Below, piece by piece: positions 48,837 through 59,823 of a stretch of DNA of 64,000 nucleotides. The stretch comes from Anseranas semipalmata (taxonomy: Eukaryota; Chordata; Aves; Anseriformes; Anseranatidae): the NCBI GenBank assembly GCA_013399115.1, contig VXAA01001229.1, positions 800,760 to 864,759 of the forward strand, given 5' to 3'. Positions within the stretch are counted from its first letter, which is position 1. Every line of letters begins with the position of its first letter. Below the pieces are notes generated by a model, which saw only the letters and a list, made by a program, of their open reading frames with translations, was not told where the DNA came from and searched no databases. The translations under genes and the position numbers were made by a program.

Positions 48837-51800
48837 GCGGCCGGCGCTGCGGGCTGGTGCTGCACGGCTGCTCGGGTGGTCGGCTGCCTGGGTGCAAGCA
48901 CCTGCCTAGAGCTTGCTGCCCTGCGACTGCTTGTGTTGCTTTTGTTTGTTTGTTTATCCTCTGCAAAATGTATGGTGATTGCTAATGTTGTAGTGGATAA
49001 AATAGCTCTAGTCAGAACCAAAAGATTAATTGCAAGTCTTAATCTGATTTTAAAATCATTATTTATCTGTGCACCTGATTGAACTGCATATGTAAACAGA
49101 GCGGCAGCGGGTGCTGTGAATGACTTTACATCACTGAGTATTTCATTTTTGAGTGAGTGCTGCGGGTGTGTCTTCCCAGAAATCTCAGTCTGGGGCACGT
49201 CTTTCCCAATCTGTCTGCACCAAGTTTTGAAACAACAGAACTGCTTAAACTTGCATGATAGCCTTAAATATTTAAACGTTTGTCTTGCAGAAAGTGTGAG
49301 GAGCTCTGAATACTTTAGGGAAATTGCTGTTGGCTGCTGCCTCTGGTGGCTACCTGACTTTCAGGGTCCGTTGCCAGGAGAGGCTGGGCTCTGGCTGCTG
49401 CGTTGCTGTTCAGACGGGAAATGGCATGTGGCATTGCAGACTGGCAGGAGTTTGTTTCCACACTGACGAGTTTATCTTGCCTGCTATGTTTTCTGGCAAA
49501 GACTGGCTGTGCTTGATGCTGGAAGCTGGGATTGACCGTCTCCAAATGCTGACTAAAACACTTTTGTACCCCATGCATTTGAGCATACTAAGTACTGGAC
49601 TGAAATGCTGAATTGTTTATGCTGGAAAAACTTGGATTTAACATGTTTGAAAATCTTTGCCTGTTAAACACATCTAGTGTTGCTTCTTTGTAGACTGGTT
49701 TTGTTTATACTGAATGTGTTGCTCTGAGGTGTCATTTGGCTGTATTTTACTCTTACCCTGCGTTTATTCTACAAAACATCTGGCTGTGAAGTGACCGCCT
49801 CAGCTGGGGGACTCTCCCGCCCTCCCGAAGCTGGGATGAGGCTGCATGCTGCACACTGTACAGAGCTGCTTCCCCTCCGTAGCTGTCCTGGGGTGCTGGG
49901 CGCTGGCTGAGCTGCTGGACCCGGGGAGGAGGCGGCAGAGCCGCGCATAGGAACCCAGAGAGAAATTCCGGGAGTGCTGGGTGCATCTTGGAGATCCTGT
50001 CTGGCTGTGAGATCTGCTAATTAGGGTGCATTTTGCAGAGATGAATGTGTGCTCAAAATCCAAGAGCAGAGCTTGCACGATCTGAGAATGGGTGAGTTTG
50101 GTACCTTTGCTCCCTCTCTCTCCTCCCTGTAGTAATTTACATTATAGAGGAGAAGCATGGGGAACACCCTGCTGTCAGAGGAAACCTAACTTCACTATCA
50201 TGGCAACCTCCTGGGAGACAAAGAGAGCAGCTCTCCTCTGCTCTTCCAGGCTTTTCACATAAATCTTTGAGATTAATGTTTCTGCTTTTGTTAAGAGTAG
50301 ATAGGATCTTTACCATCTCCTCTAGAAAAAATAAGCATTGAATTTACAGGTTTTTTTTCTACTTCCAAAAGCCACTATAACAGCTACACAGCAACACTGA
50401 TTTATTGCAGTCTAGCATTGTTTCTTGCTATGAATCGAATTACTTTGACTTCTTTTCCTTTTTCCCAAGTACTTTTTAAACAAGATTATGAGTAGCAGGG
50501 GAAGGATGGAAAACGATTTTTTTCAGTAGCTCTTTCTAGTAAGAGATCACTTAGGTGAAATTCCTGTTTTTTGGTTTTTGGGTTTTTTTTTTTTTGAGAC
50601 TTTTGAATTATAATCCAACATTGAAGGTATGTTTTGAAGTTTCTAGTCTTTTGTTTCAGTATTCATTGACATGCTTCTCTCTGAATGTTCATTATCTGCC
50701 CAATGGGCCACAAGTCTCTGGGCTGCTGGGATTTCAGTCCTGGCTGTGCAGTCTTGGGACAGCTCTGTTTACTTCCAAGCTGATAAAAGAATCTGCGAAA
50801 TCACTTGACCATGGCTGTACCTTTTGAAAGACTGAACAAAACCCACCCTCCTAAAATTAATTGCTGAAACTCTTTATTGTCCAGTCCACCGGGGATCAGC
50901 AACGTCATACTGGGTATTTGGCTTGCGGAAGCTTGTTTGCTGGCATGGAATAAGCAGTGGCTGTGCTGTAATTTAATTTAGGGATTGAGTTGATTTCTCT
51001 GCCTGGACAGGCAGGAAGCTTAACAGGCAGACTGAGTAACACTTTTTTTTTTTTTTTTTAAATCCCAGAATATTGATTATCAGTAACTTGCCATGCAAAG
51101 GTGCTGCCTGGGAATGAAGTCTGTAGCTGCCGTTACTTAGCAAATGTGGGAGAAACTCCTGGGGCATGTATCTTTTGGAGGCTGGACCCCAGTTTGGGTA
51201 TTTGTGATGCTGCAAGGGCCCTTGGTAAAAGCAGGGAGCTGTTGCAGAAATCATTTGATGGCTCAAGCATCTGCTGACACTTTTCAAGGGGAGGAAAGTC
51301 TCTGGGCCACAGAGTGGCGTCCTGCATGATGCTCAGTGGGTGCATCCCTCATGTGCAGCGGGGATGGAGAAGGGTCTGGGCTGTTTGGACATGACTCCCT
51401 TGAATCTGTGAAGATTCAAGCTGCTGTAGGCCAGGGCACAGCCTGAGATCTGAGCCTGCCCTTGTAAGGAACTGGGCCGTGTTAGAGCTGAATGTTGACA
51501 AATGGAAGGATACATGCCTAAAGCATGTCGGGGTAACCTGCAGGTCTCAGCAAGCAGGTCCCGGTTGCTTCTGAAGAAGGAAATGTGCACTGATTCATCC
51601 TTGTGATCCTCGTACCTCCCTGCTCATGCAAGGTGGGGAATCTGCTGGCTTTTCCACTGTTGCTCTGAGCGTCCCATTGTAATATGAGGGCTGCCTTCTG
51701 TTGAGTTTTCTGCATGAGTGCCAAGAAGTGGGTCCTCTCTCAAAGTCATTTATGGTTAAGAAACAGAGTAGGCAGAATGAAGTGTTTAATGCTGTGCTTT

Positions 51801-54800
51801 ATTTGGGGGACTACACAAGAATAAGGATTACTACAAGCATAAGAATTTCCTGAGAGGCTAGCATGACTTTTCTGTGCCAGAGCCAGGAATTTAAATTAAG
51901 CCTTCTGAGTCTTGGTCCATTAGCTGACATGTGACCCCTGCCATCCCCTTTGCATTTAGGTTTGAGTTCTCTCTGAATTGTTTCTGCTTTTGTAAGTTCC
52001 AAGCAGAATGAATTTTCGGCTCTTCCTTTCCTGAGAGGTCTTGAAAGGATCACCTGTTTCATGCTGTAATAATTAGTTAATGGGGAACATCATTCTGTTT
52101 CCACTGAAGTGAACAAAACACTGAAACTCAATAGTTAAACTGATCCAGTTGTCTACAGTCTTGAATGTGCACTAATCCTGGAGCACGCTAAAAACAGAGG
52201 TGTGTGCCTAAGTGCAACGTTTTGGAGAAGCATTTGGCAAACAGGCTTTGAAGGACTGATTCACTGGTGCCTCAAGCAGTTCTTTATCTGGTTTCTACTG
52301 CCCTACAGATTCCAAGTGTTCTGTAGATAACTGTAATGGACTTGGAGCAGCGAGGCAACCGGTGTGCTGTAGCTGGGAGTCTGCAGCATGGTGGGGGTGT
52401 GCAAGGGCAGCTGGTGAGGTCTGGCAGGCAGCTGCTCTCCTCCTTGAAAATGAGCACAACGCCTGCTGTGACAATCCGTCCAACCCACTTGGTCTTCCAT
52501 GTCAGGAGCCTTCAGGGAGGAGTGGAGGTCTGTGGGAAACTTTGTGCTTCTCCCTTCCATTGGAGTCCTAAATGCAGTTTGAAGTTTCTGTCAGTCCAGC
52601 CTCCTTGTAATAAATGCTGTATCATGAGAATAAGCCTCCATCCATCCACCCTGCTCCAGGATTGACAGCTCTGGCTCGTAGTCCTTCAGGGCTGGATGGG
52701 GATGTGCCAGGGGGATAGCATCAAAGGCTGGGGAAGCTTTTTTCTTCCCTCATGCAGCTGGAGTGGGGGTGTTCGTGTTACTGACTTCTGACCCCCTCCA
52801 GCCTTTGGGCAATTGGGTACCATGTGGTTGAGCATCCCCAGATTCTTGCTGTCTTTCTGCTGTCTGTATCTATGATGCATAGAAATTTGTGTAATCAAAT
52901 CCCTACACATTTCTGTGTTGTTTCCCAAACTTTCAGTATTTCGGATGCTGTCCTGAAGGGTGCAGCTTTCCTGCTCCCTGGGCTTTTAGCAAGGGGCCAA
53001 TTTGTATTTCGATGCTGTGATTGGAAATCTGTCATGCTGAATCCAGGTTTTCTGTGGGTACCAGCTGCAGCTCATGCTGGGTCAGGGTGCTGAGCATGCT
53101 GACCCTGTCTGGGCTTGGCTGCACTCCAGAAAGTCTCCTTGGTTGTGCTGGAGAGTCTGAGGCATGTGAATTGGTTGGTGGGTTCAGCAGTTGTTTGTAA
53201 AAGGATTTAAGAGGATCAAAGCTAGTGAATCTTGCCCTATCCTGCAGGGAGAGAAAGCACTTTGACCAGTTTGCAAAAACTGAAGGATCAGGCTGTCCAG
53301 GTTTAGGAAAACCGGCTTGCTGCAGTTGTTACCATACAGCTGGAGTGACTCTGTCCCTGTGCAGCACAGGTCCCCCATCTGCCCAAGCGCTGTGCAGAAA
53401 ACTCTCTGGCATCATTCTCACCAGATCTAGCTTGGAGAAATTTGGTTTTTAACCTGCACCTGTTGGAGGAAAGCACATATCCAGAGGTGAGTGCCCCATA
53501 GACACATCTCCGAATCTGGAGAGAGCTGCTGGCAAGCCAAGGGTGGTGACGAACTCCAGTATGTGTCTCTGCTCCTGATGGGTTTGACAGATTTTCCCTG
53601 CAGCGACGGGGAGTTGTGTAACAATGGGAGCGAAGTCTCTTCATCCGCTCCCAGATGAAAATAAGTGTAGCAGGGAGCGTGTGTCTCCCAGCATGACTGT
53701 TACAGGAATTTGAAAAAATAAAAAGCAGACCTGCTGATGGGATGCTTGCTGATGTAGGGATGCTTCAAAAACAGCGGCTGGAGGTAACCTCCATATATGG
53801 GTGGGAAGAAGTGAGCCTTAGGGTGCCCGTGCAGTGGCAATTGCTACTTGTGGTCCTTTGTCCTTCCCCTGCAATGCAGAGAGCGCTTGTACAGCAGTTG
53901 GTGGGGCACAAAACTAGGATGGACGAGTCAAAAGGTCTTGATGTATTGCATGTAAAGGCAGCGCCCTGAGGAAGCTGCAGAACTGGGGGACGGGAGGTAG
54001 ACAGTTCAAACAACTGGACAAACTTAGATAAATTCAGTTATAAAATTGAATCTCCATGGAGTTGGTCCTTGGCCTGTTGAGGTGAGTTGCTTGGTGCTAT
54101 GCATGAACAAGGAGAGCTGGATCACATTGAAATAAAGCTGAGTATGGGTATTTGCTCTGCAGGCGTTAGAGCCTTGGTGCTGTTCAGGCAGTAAATATTG
54201 CAGAGCAGAGCTGTGGCTTCATAGGCGCCCAGCCTGATGTGCGTGGGGCTGCAAAAACTTGGCTGGAAGGCAGAGCCGCAGGCGCGAGATGCGGCTCACG
54301 CTGCAGATATACCTGCTGAAGGCCTGTGTACACACCTCCCCTGGGGCAGGGAAACGGCTCAACAAGGTGCTGGGGACGCCTCCATGTTTGGTGTGCAGGA
54401 GTACTGTGTCCCTGCAAAGAGCAGCAGCAAAGTCATTTCTGGGGACGGCAGTAAGTAGCTGTGTCATGCTCGTGGCAAGGTGTTGGGCACCACTGCGGCA
54501 CAGTCTCTGCGGATGTGGCAGTGTCTCCTAATCGCTGTCATTGCCAGGATGACGCCTGTGGCCATGTGGGAAGACGAAAGCATGGTAAAGGGGTGGCTTC
54601 AGCCTGCGCCTCTGACCGGTGGCTGTCTGGAGGGCAATTACAAATTAAAGTTTCTGTGCTTCCAGCAGCCTGGTGTTTGCCAATAACCAGATGTAACGAG
54701 TGGGTGCTGTCTTGGGGAGGAATTTGATGAATAAAACCATTTCAAACACAAACTGATGATGAGCAGGAGAGGAGAGATTGCATGATTGGCTTTAATTTAG

Positions 54801-57800
54801 AGGCCATCAGTCCCTAAACTTCCCTGTCTCCACCCAAAGCAGCAGTATTTGTTTATCTTGGAGGACTCATCAGACCAAGTCTGCATGCCACGAGCTCTCA
54901 CTTCTTCCTTTTGCTGTCAAGCTTGAGGCTGTTGTCTGTAAAACCCCAAGGCTTTGCTGGAGCTGGACCAGAGAAAGGAGCCAGCAGAGCTGCTGGGTGT
55001 GCTGATGGTGGGATGGGGATGTGTGTGTGTGTCCCCGTCTGTCTCTCAACAGCTCTGGAGCTTGCAGAGTTATGCTGAGATGGGCACGATGCTGCTGGCA
55101 CTGTGGAGGGGTTGGCCAAAACTTCTTGTAAAAGGAGCTGGGGGGGGAGCGGGGTGAGGGAAGCAGAGGAGTGTGGATGGGCCGTATCATCCTCTGATGC
55201 AGCAGCCCTGCCTGCAGAACAAGGAGGAAGAGGAGGATGGGGTGAGCCACAGGAAGCCTGGGGGCCAGATCCTACATCAGCTGAGTCACCGGGATTCCCT
55301 CCAAATTAGTGAGGCTACTGCATGTGCTGCAAGCCCAAGGGGTCTGGCACTTGCAAAGGGCTGTGGGGCGTACCCAGTACCTGGCTGTCTCCTGCATTAT
55401 TCCTAAAGCAGGACTGATATTTACTGGATTAGTGGTAAAAGATATGCAAGTTTTGAAGTATGTTTAATTTACTAATGCTGACTGACTTGTGTTCTCATGT
55501 CTGGAGCCTTTGTCATGAAGTGACAGCAAAACCACAGGTTCCTCTGAAAAGAGGAATACGCACTGGGTGAGTCACTGTTCCGAGACAAGTCCTTTCTCCT
55601 TTCTTTCTTTTTTTTCTGAAATTGGGTGGAAAAAGGACATATTAATACCTGTTTGACACTTTAATGTGTCTCTGCATTTGCCTGTTTGAGTAAATAAATT
55701 GATGCTGTTAATCAGTCAGTTGTAGAGATATTAAAATGAGGTGGGGCTGGGAGGGATGGAGTGGCTTGGTTTTCAAACTATTGCAGAGCTGCTAAGAAAG
55801 CAAATTCTTCCATTTGGATCAGAAGCAAATTCCAGCTCTGTTTCTGTTGGAAGTGTTTTGACTCACTGTCGGGAAATATTTGGTTGCCATGTCCATTTAA
55901 AATGGAATTAATTCTCCATCTTTCAAGGAGATGTGCAAATGTCTGAATGCTGTTTTTTTTATTCTCCTTCTCACCAATCCTCTGCACAGGCCGCAACTCC
56001 CAAGGCTTCCCTCCTGGGACTGTGTCTGGGGACCTTTTGTGTGGACAGGAGTGTCTTAAGTTGCTGTCTGAGCAGTTAATCCACCCAGAAGTCCCAGTGA
56101 GCTCCCAGCACTTGTGCCTGATGTCTGCGCTGCAAGTGTGGTACGCCAAAGCGGAGGCATCCCTCCGATGGAGCATCCCCGCTGCAGCTCATTTCCAGGT
56201 GGCTTACAGCTGTGAAAACACCAGGGGCTGGGGCAGCTTTATTTGACCTGCCAGTATTGCAGTTCTGTCTGGAGAGCAAATAAACTGACCCTGATTCGGT
56301 GACTGTGGTGAGTTTAGAAGCTGTAAAGTTTGTTTACACAGAAACTTGATACAGCTCCTATCTGGGAAGGGAGTTGATATTTGGAAACCTAAGATGCACT
56401 TAAAGCAACTCTCATCTGCAGCAAAAAGTGAGGTCTTCAAAGCACAGGAATGGGCTGCACGCCTGCCAGCCGTGTGCTTCTGTGAAGCTGCTTTCATGCA
56501 TCCTGGCAGCAGGGAGCCCCCCTTGCTCTTCTTCGATGGTGGAGGAATGAAAGCAGGAGTGAAGGGATGTTGAGCAGGAGTTAGTTCCTTACATGCCCGG
56601 TTTCTGTGCATGTTGATCGATGGGCCTTCTGTCACCAGGGTGTAAAATAGGTGTGGGAACACTCACTTCTGTCATCTTTTGTTACCCTTGTACTCTCTTC
56701 CTTCCTCTAAAATGGGTCTTTAAACACAGTTTGTCTCTGGCCATCATCGCACGCCCTGCCAGAGGCTTTGCTCCCAGCAGAAGTCAATGGGACGTGGTGA
56801 GGCGTGAGGGACGCAGTGCTGGGTCTCCACCAGGGCTTCAAGCGAGACAGCTGATGTGTGATCACTACTGCAGTGTTATAAAAGGGTTTTTATGTCTGGG
56901 AAGACAAAGCTGATTGTTTAAAAATGCGTCTGAATGAAAAACACAATTCTGAATGCCCTTGACTCAGCTATTAAAAATAACAACAATGCAACACACAATA
57001 AAAAACTGAAAAGCTCTCCAACCCAGTGTGCCAAATGTAGGTGTAATCCTCTTCACTGGGGGAAAGCGGGGGAGAACCAACCAAAACAGAAAACCCACAA
57101 ACCTCCACAAAATCCTTCTGGGAGCTTAACTGTCCCTGTCTACTTATAACTTTCTCTGGCTCACTAACTTTTTCATATACTGTTTTGTTGTATTGTAACA
57201 CACTTTCCCCTTCCCGGACAGCTATAGTGAGGTCAGGTGTCTGCTTTTTCTCAACTTGAGAAACAGAGAAGGAAGAAAGTGGTATGAAAACTGAGAGGTA
57301 AATCTGTTTCATAGACTTGCTAAGATGAAAAGCATAGAGACTGGAAAGGAAATTTTTTTTTTTAAGTGAAAACCCATACAAACAACTGTGGGACGTATCC
57401 AGAGTGTGGTAATTCCCTGATAAAGTCAAACAATGCAGCTTTTATAAAAACTCTCGGCTTACAGTGGTGTTAGCTGCTTATTTTAGTGTTAAAGATGGTA
57501 GAGATAGACAGCAGCAAATTAAATTCCAATGAAGTGGTTAGGTAGTGATGTTTTTGCAAATCCATTTTTAAGGGAAGCCCTAATGGTTTGAAAGTGAATT
57601 GGAGCAAATGAGGATTAGGAAAAAAGAACTGGTAAGGGAGACTTGGCTGAATTTTTAGTCTTGTAGCTCAGCCTCTCCTGCCTGGCAGGTGATGCCACAT
57701 GTAGCCAAAACTGCTTCCAATCTCGATACCAGAGTGTTTCTGCCAGTTGTGAAATCTACCTTTGGTAGCATGTACCAGGCTTGCTTCAGAGCTGACTTTC

Positions 57801-59711
57801 TTGCTCAGCAACTCCTGTATCTCCTGGAAAAAACACCCAGGTTTTGGAGGCCCTGAGGACTGGGCTGCTCAAGCGCTGCAGGGAGGAGCTGGCTTGGTAA
57901 TGGAGGAGGTCCCAGTCCAGTGGACTGGGTACCCAGTGAGATGAGCAGCTGTAAAAATTTACCATGGTGCTTTTTTGCTCATCAACCTGGCCAGGCTTTG
58001 TGGAGATTCCTCTCCCTGCCCTGTCGTTGCAGTATGAGCCCGATGAAGTCAGTTGTCTTGCTGTTGGTGGCTCTTGCTGACTGTTAAACATCTTGTCCTG
58101 CCTGATGGCAGCTTTGCAGATGCTCAGAGGTGGGGTCTGGTCTGCTCTCCTTCGTGTCTCTGCAGTGATGCAACTTCTTCAGCAGACTTTCCCTGCTGCT
58201 GGCACCTGTCAGTGCTGCCTTCCCAGGGTGCCATGCCTGCCCATTGGTCTCATTTCTTAACGACTTTCCTCCTTCCAGACCGAGTGAAGTATCACAGAAA
58301 ATGAATATTTACAGCTACAGGCAAACCTGTGTTCTTAACCCAACAAGTGCTTGTGGAGCAGCTGGGGGCTTCAGACAAGAGACTTGCTAATCAGAGCAGA
58401 GGCATTCATGAATGCAAGCCTGGATTGTCACTCAGGCAGTGAGCCAGCCTGTTCAGAATCCTGTCTTCTGAAGGTCTGTAAACCTGAATTCCGTCTACAT
58501 CCTTCTGCTCACAGAAGAGTAGGCTGCCTCTGTTCCCATAGGCAGAGGAGGAAACCTTTTATTTTTCCACTTTGTAGCTAACAAAGTGAGAGCTGGAAAA
58601 TCTTGGGTTGCAAGTCTCATTGAAAGTTGCAGTGAGCCTGCCCAAATTCTCATTTTAAAAGACTCTGAGCTAGTCTATAGGTATTGTGTGTGTGCTGGAG
58701 TGTATTTAGCAGTGCCCACATTTTTGTTCATGGGAGGCCACTGCACAGGGTTTGTCCTGTTTGCATGTCCGATGAATCACTACTCTCTTGTTTGTATCAA
58801 AGTGCCAACATCATCTGATGCTGCTGTCACAAATGTCATAGGAAGGGGACATGGGCAAGTCCCTGGCCTTTCACCATCCTTACGGTAATACCTCTTCTCT
58901 AGGCTAGCAGGCTGGCACCTAACCAGCGCTTGGAAAGGACGATTATGGCACATGGGAGTAGGAAATACATGCTTCATGCTTTGCTTCTTAAATGCCCTTG
59001 AAGCTGTGCTGGTCTGATCAACGTGGGGTTTCTGCATGCTTTTGGTTGGCGTGGGGCTGTTGTTGGCTGCTGGGCACTTGCTCACAGTGTTCCTGCCATG
59101 CCTGGCTCAGGAGGGTGGACAGGGTCAGCAGTTGTGCAAACAGCCTGTTCCTTGCATACCATTGAGAGACTGGCTCTAGGAAATTGGTGTTTATTCAAAT
59201 AGTTTTGTTGTAGAAAAGTAGACTATTTCCTTTTGGCAAACAATATCAGGTATACTACTTTGGGCAAAAAGACCTTTTTCAGGTACTGTTCAGAGTCTTT
59301 AATATTTGGTTTTCGTAGTTGCGTGCTCTTGGTGGGCAAATGGGCAGGCAGAGCATTCAGTATCTATTGTGTTAATATTTTAACTCTAGATTTGTATTTT
59401 TTTTTCAAAGCTGGGGAAAATCCCTGGAGATGTGAACTTTTTCCAAACTACAGCATGCACCTGTAGCAGGTACCTTAATGTGTGCAGAACAACACAACCT
59501 GTAGAATAAATACACAGAGCTAAATATTAACAAAGCTAATGGGATTTCTGACTTGGTAAGGAGCACATTTCCCATCTTCCAAGTTTCACATCTGTTTTTC
59601 TTAGTGGAAAGATAAATGTGACTTTGAGAGCTATGGTGACCTTGGTACTGATTGTTGCTGTACTGCTGTTCAAAACTGTGTGCATATGAAAGTAGCTTGA
59701 TTTCACACAGC
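48837..59711 (+). other. PLS3: Inferred PLS3 intron 1 (10.9 kb)
   Basis: This lies between the putative exon 1 donor at 48,831 and the acceptor at 59,730. No coding exon is recognisable inside. Near the donor it stays CpG-containing until about 48,880; another small CpG-bearing patch is at 49,900-49,975. Poly-T tracts occur at about 50,581-50,595 and 51,043-51,059. Spot counts in the first part show G+T excess on the + strand (44 of 60 bases at 49,681-49,740), consistent with intronic sequence of a rightward gene. The intron call depends on the exon 1 assignment. Confidence 0.6.
51043..51059. repeat. Poly-T tract (17 T)
   Basis: Homopolymer within the inferred PLS3 intron 1; not followed by an AG in a position that makes a convincing exon. 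Confidence 0.9.
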
Positions 59712-59730
59712 GTCCTTTTTGTTTCTTTAG
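59712..59730 (+). other. PLS3: Splice acceptor of PLS3 start-codon exon
   Basis: A pyrimidine-rich tract, mostly T with only two purines before the end, finishes in TTTAG immediately before the exon. Strength is good by eye. Confidence 0.8.
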
Positions 59731-59817
59731 GTACTCACTAAATTCATGAGATGGCCATCACCACGCAAATCTCCAAAGATGAGCTGGAAGAACTCAAGGA
59801 GGCCTTTGCCAAAGTTG
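59731..59817 (+). other. PLS3: PLS3 exon containing the start codon (20 nt of 5'UTR plus coding)
   Basis: The exon is bounded by an acceptor whose AG is at 59,729-59,730, after a T-rich tract (about 59,712-59,728), and by a consensus donor GTAAGT at 59,818-59,823. The first 20 bases are 5'UTR. They contain an upstream ATG at 59,746 in a weak context (T at -3) and out of frame with the main start at 59,751. An exon that carries the start codon but is not the first exon fits the known PLS3 structure, where exon 1 is non-coding and intron 1 is long. The acceptor is inferred from sequence; no transcript was available. An AG at 59,709-59,710 could serve as an alternative acceptor and would lengthen the UTR by 20 nt. 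Confidence 0.85.
59751..59817 (+). CDS. PLS3: Plastin 3 (T-plastin), first coding exon, partial CDS
   Basis: Plastin 3 is a cytoplasmic actin-bundling protein of the fimbrin family, with two N-terminal EF-hands followed by four calponin-homology domains that cross-link F-actin. Only the first 22 codons lie here, beginning MAITTQISKDELEELKE and ending AFAKV, plus the first base of the next codon. They match the N-terminus of vertebrate plastin 3 as I remember it (TTQISKDEL, then the entering helix of EF-hand 1). L-plastin (LCP1) and I-plastin (PLS1) differ at the TTQISKDEL positions. The exon ends phase 1 with G, and in the family the next residue is Asp (GAY), which fits. The donor GTAAGT follows at 59,818. 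I chose the ATG at 59,751 because it has a strong context (G at -3, G at +4) and the right frame. Human PLS3 starts three codons earlier (Met-Asp-Glu-Met); here that first codon reads ATT, so the start falls on the second methionine. There is also an extra Ile codon relative to human. The remaining exons are outside or unseen. Confidence 0.93.
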
Positions 59818-59823
59818 GTAAGT
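59818..59823 (+). other. PLS3: Splice donor GTAAGT of PLS3 start-codon exon
   Basis: A perfect consensus donor (TTG|GTAAGT) sits exactly where homology to plastin 3 stops. It leaves the reading frame in phase 1. Reading on, the frame no longer resembles plastin. Confidence 0.9.

Larger units (their letters stand above)
48660..48880 (+). promoter_or_regulatory. PLS3: CpG island 2: candidate PLS3 promoter and non-coding first exon
   Basis: A GC-rich, CpG-dense block stands out from AT-rich flanks. It contains a reversed CCAAT box (ATTGG at 48,720-48,724) overlapping a GC box (GGGCGG at 48,723-48,728), then a GGCGGGCGGGCGG run at 48,727-48,739. About 90 bases further on is a consensus donor, GAG|GTAAGG, at 48,831. 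This order (CCAAT box, Sp1 boxes, short GC-rich exon, donor) is typical of a TATA-less CpG-island promoter on the + strand. The donor would join across 10.9 kb to the PLS3 acceptor at 59,730. Assignment to PLS3 is inferred from orientation and from there being no other recognisable gene between. The transcription start is not determined. Confidence 0.65.

Noticed and set aside
48542..49198. 218-residue open frame on the minus strand over CpG island 2, and a 176-residue + strand frame in the same place
   Set aside because: Low-complexity Ala/Pro/Arg translation of the island followed by unrelated intron sequence; it runs across the donor at 48,831 and resembles no protein I know.
59751..59817. 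Assignment of the coding exon to L-plastin (LCP1) or I-plastin (PLS1)
   Set aside because: The TTQISKDEL stretch is characteristic of plastin 3; the other two paralogues differ there as I recall them.
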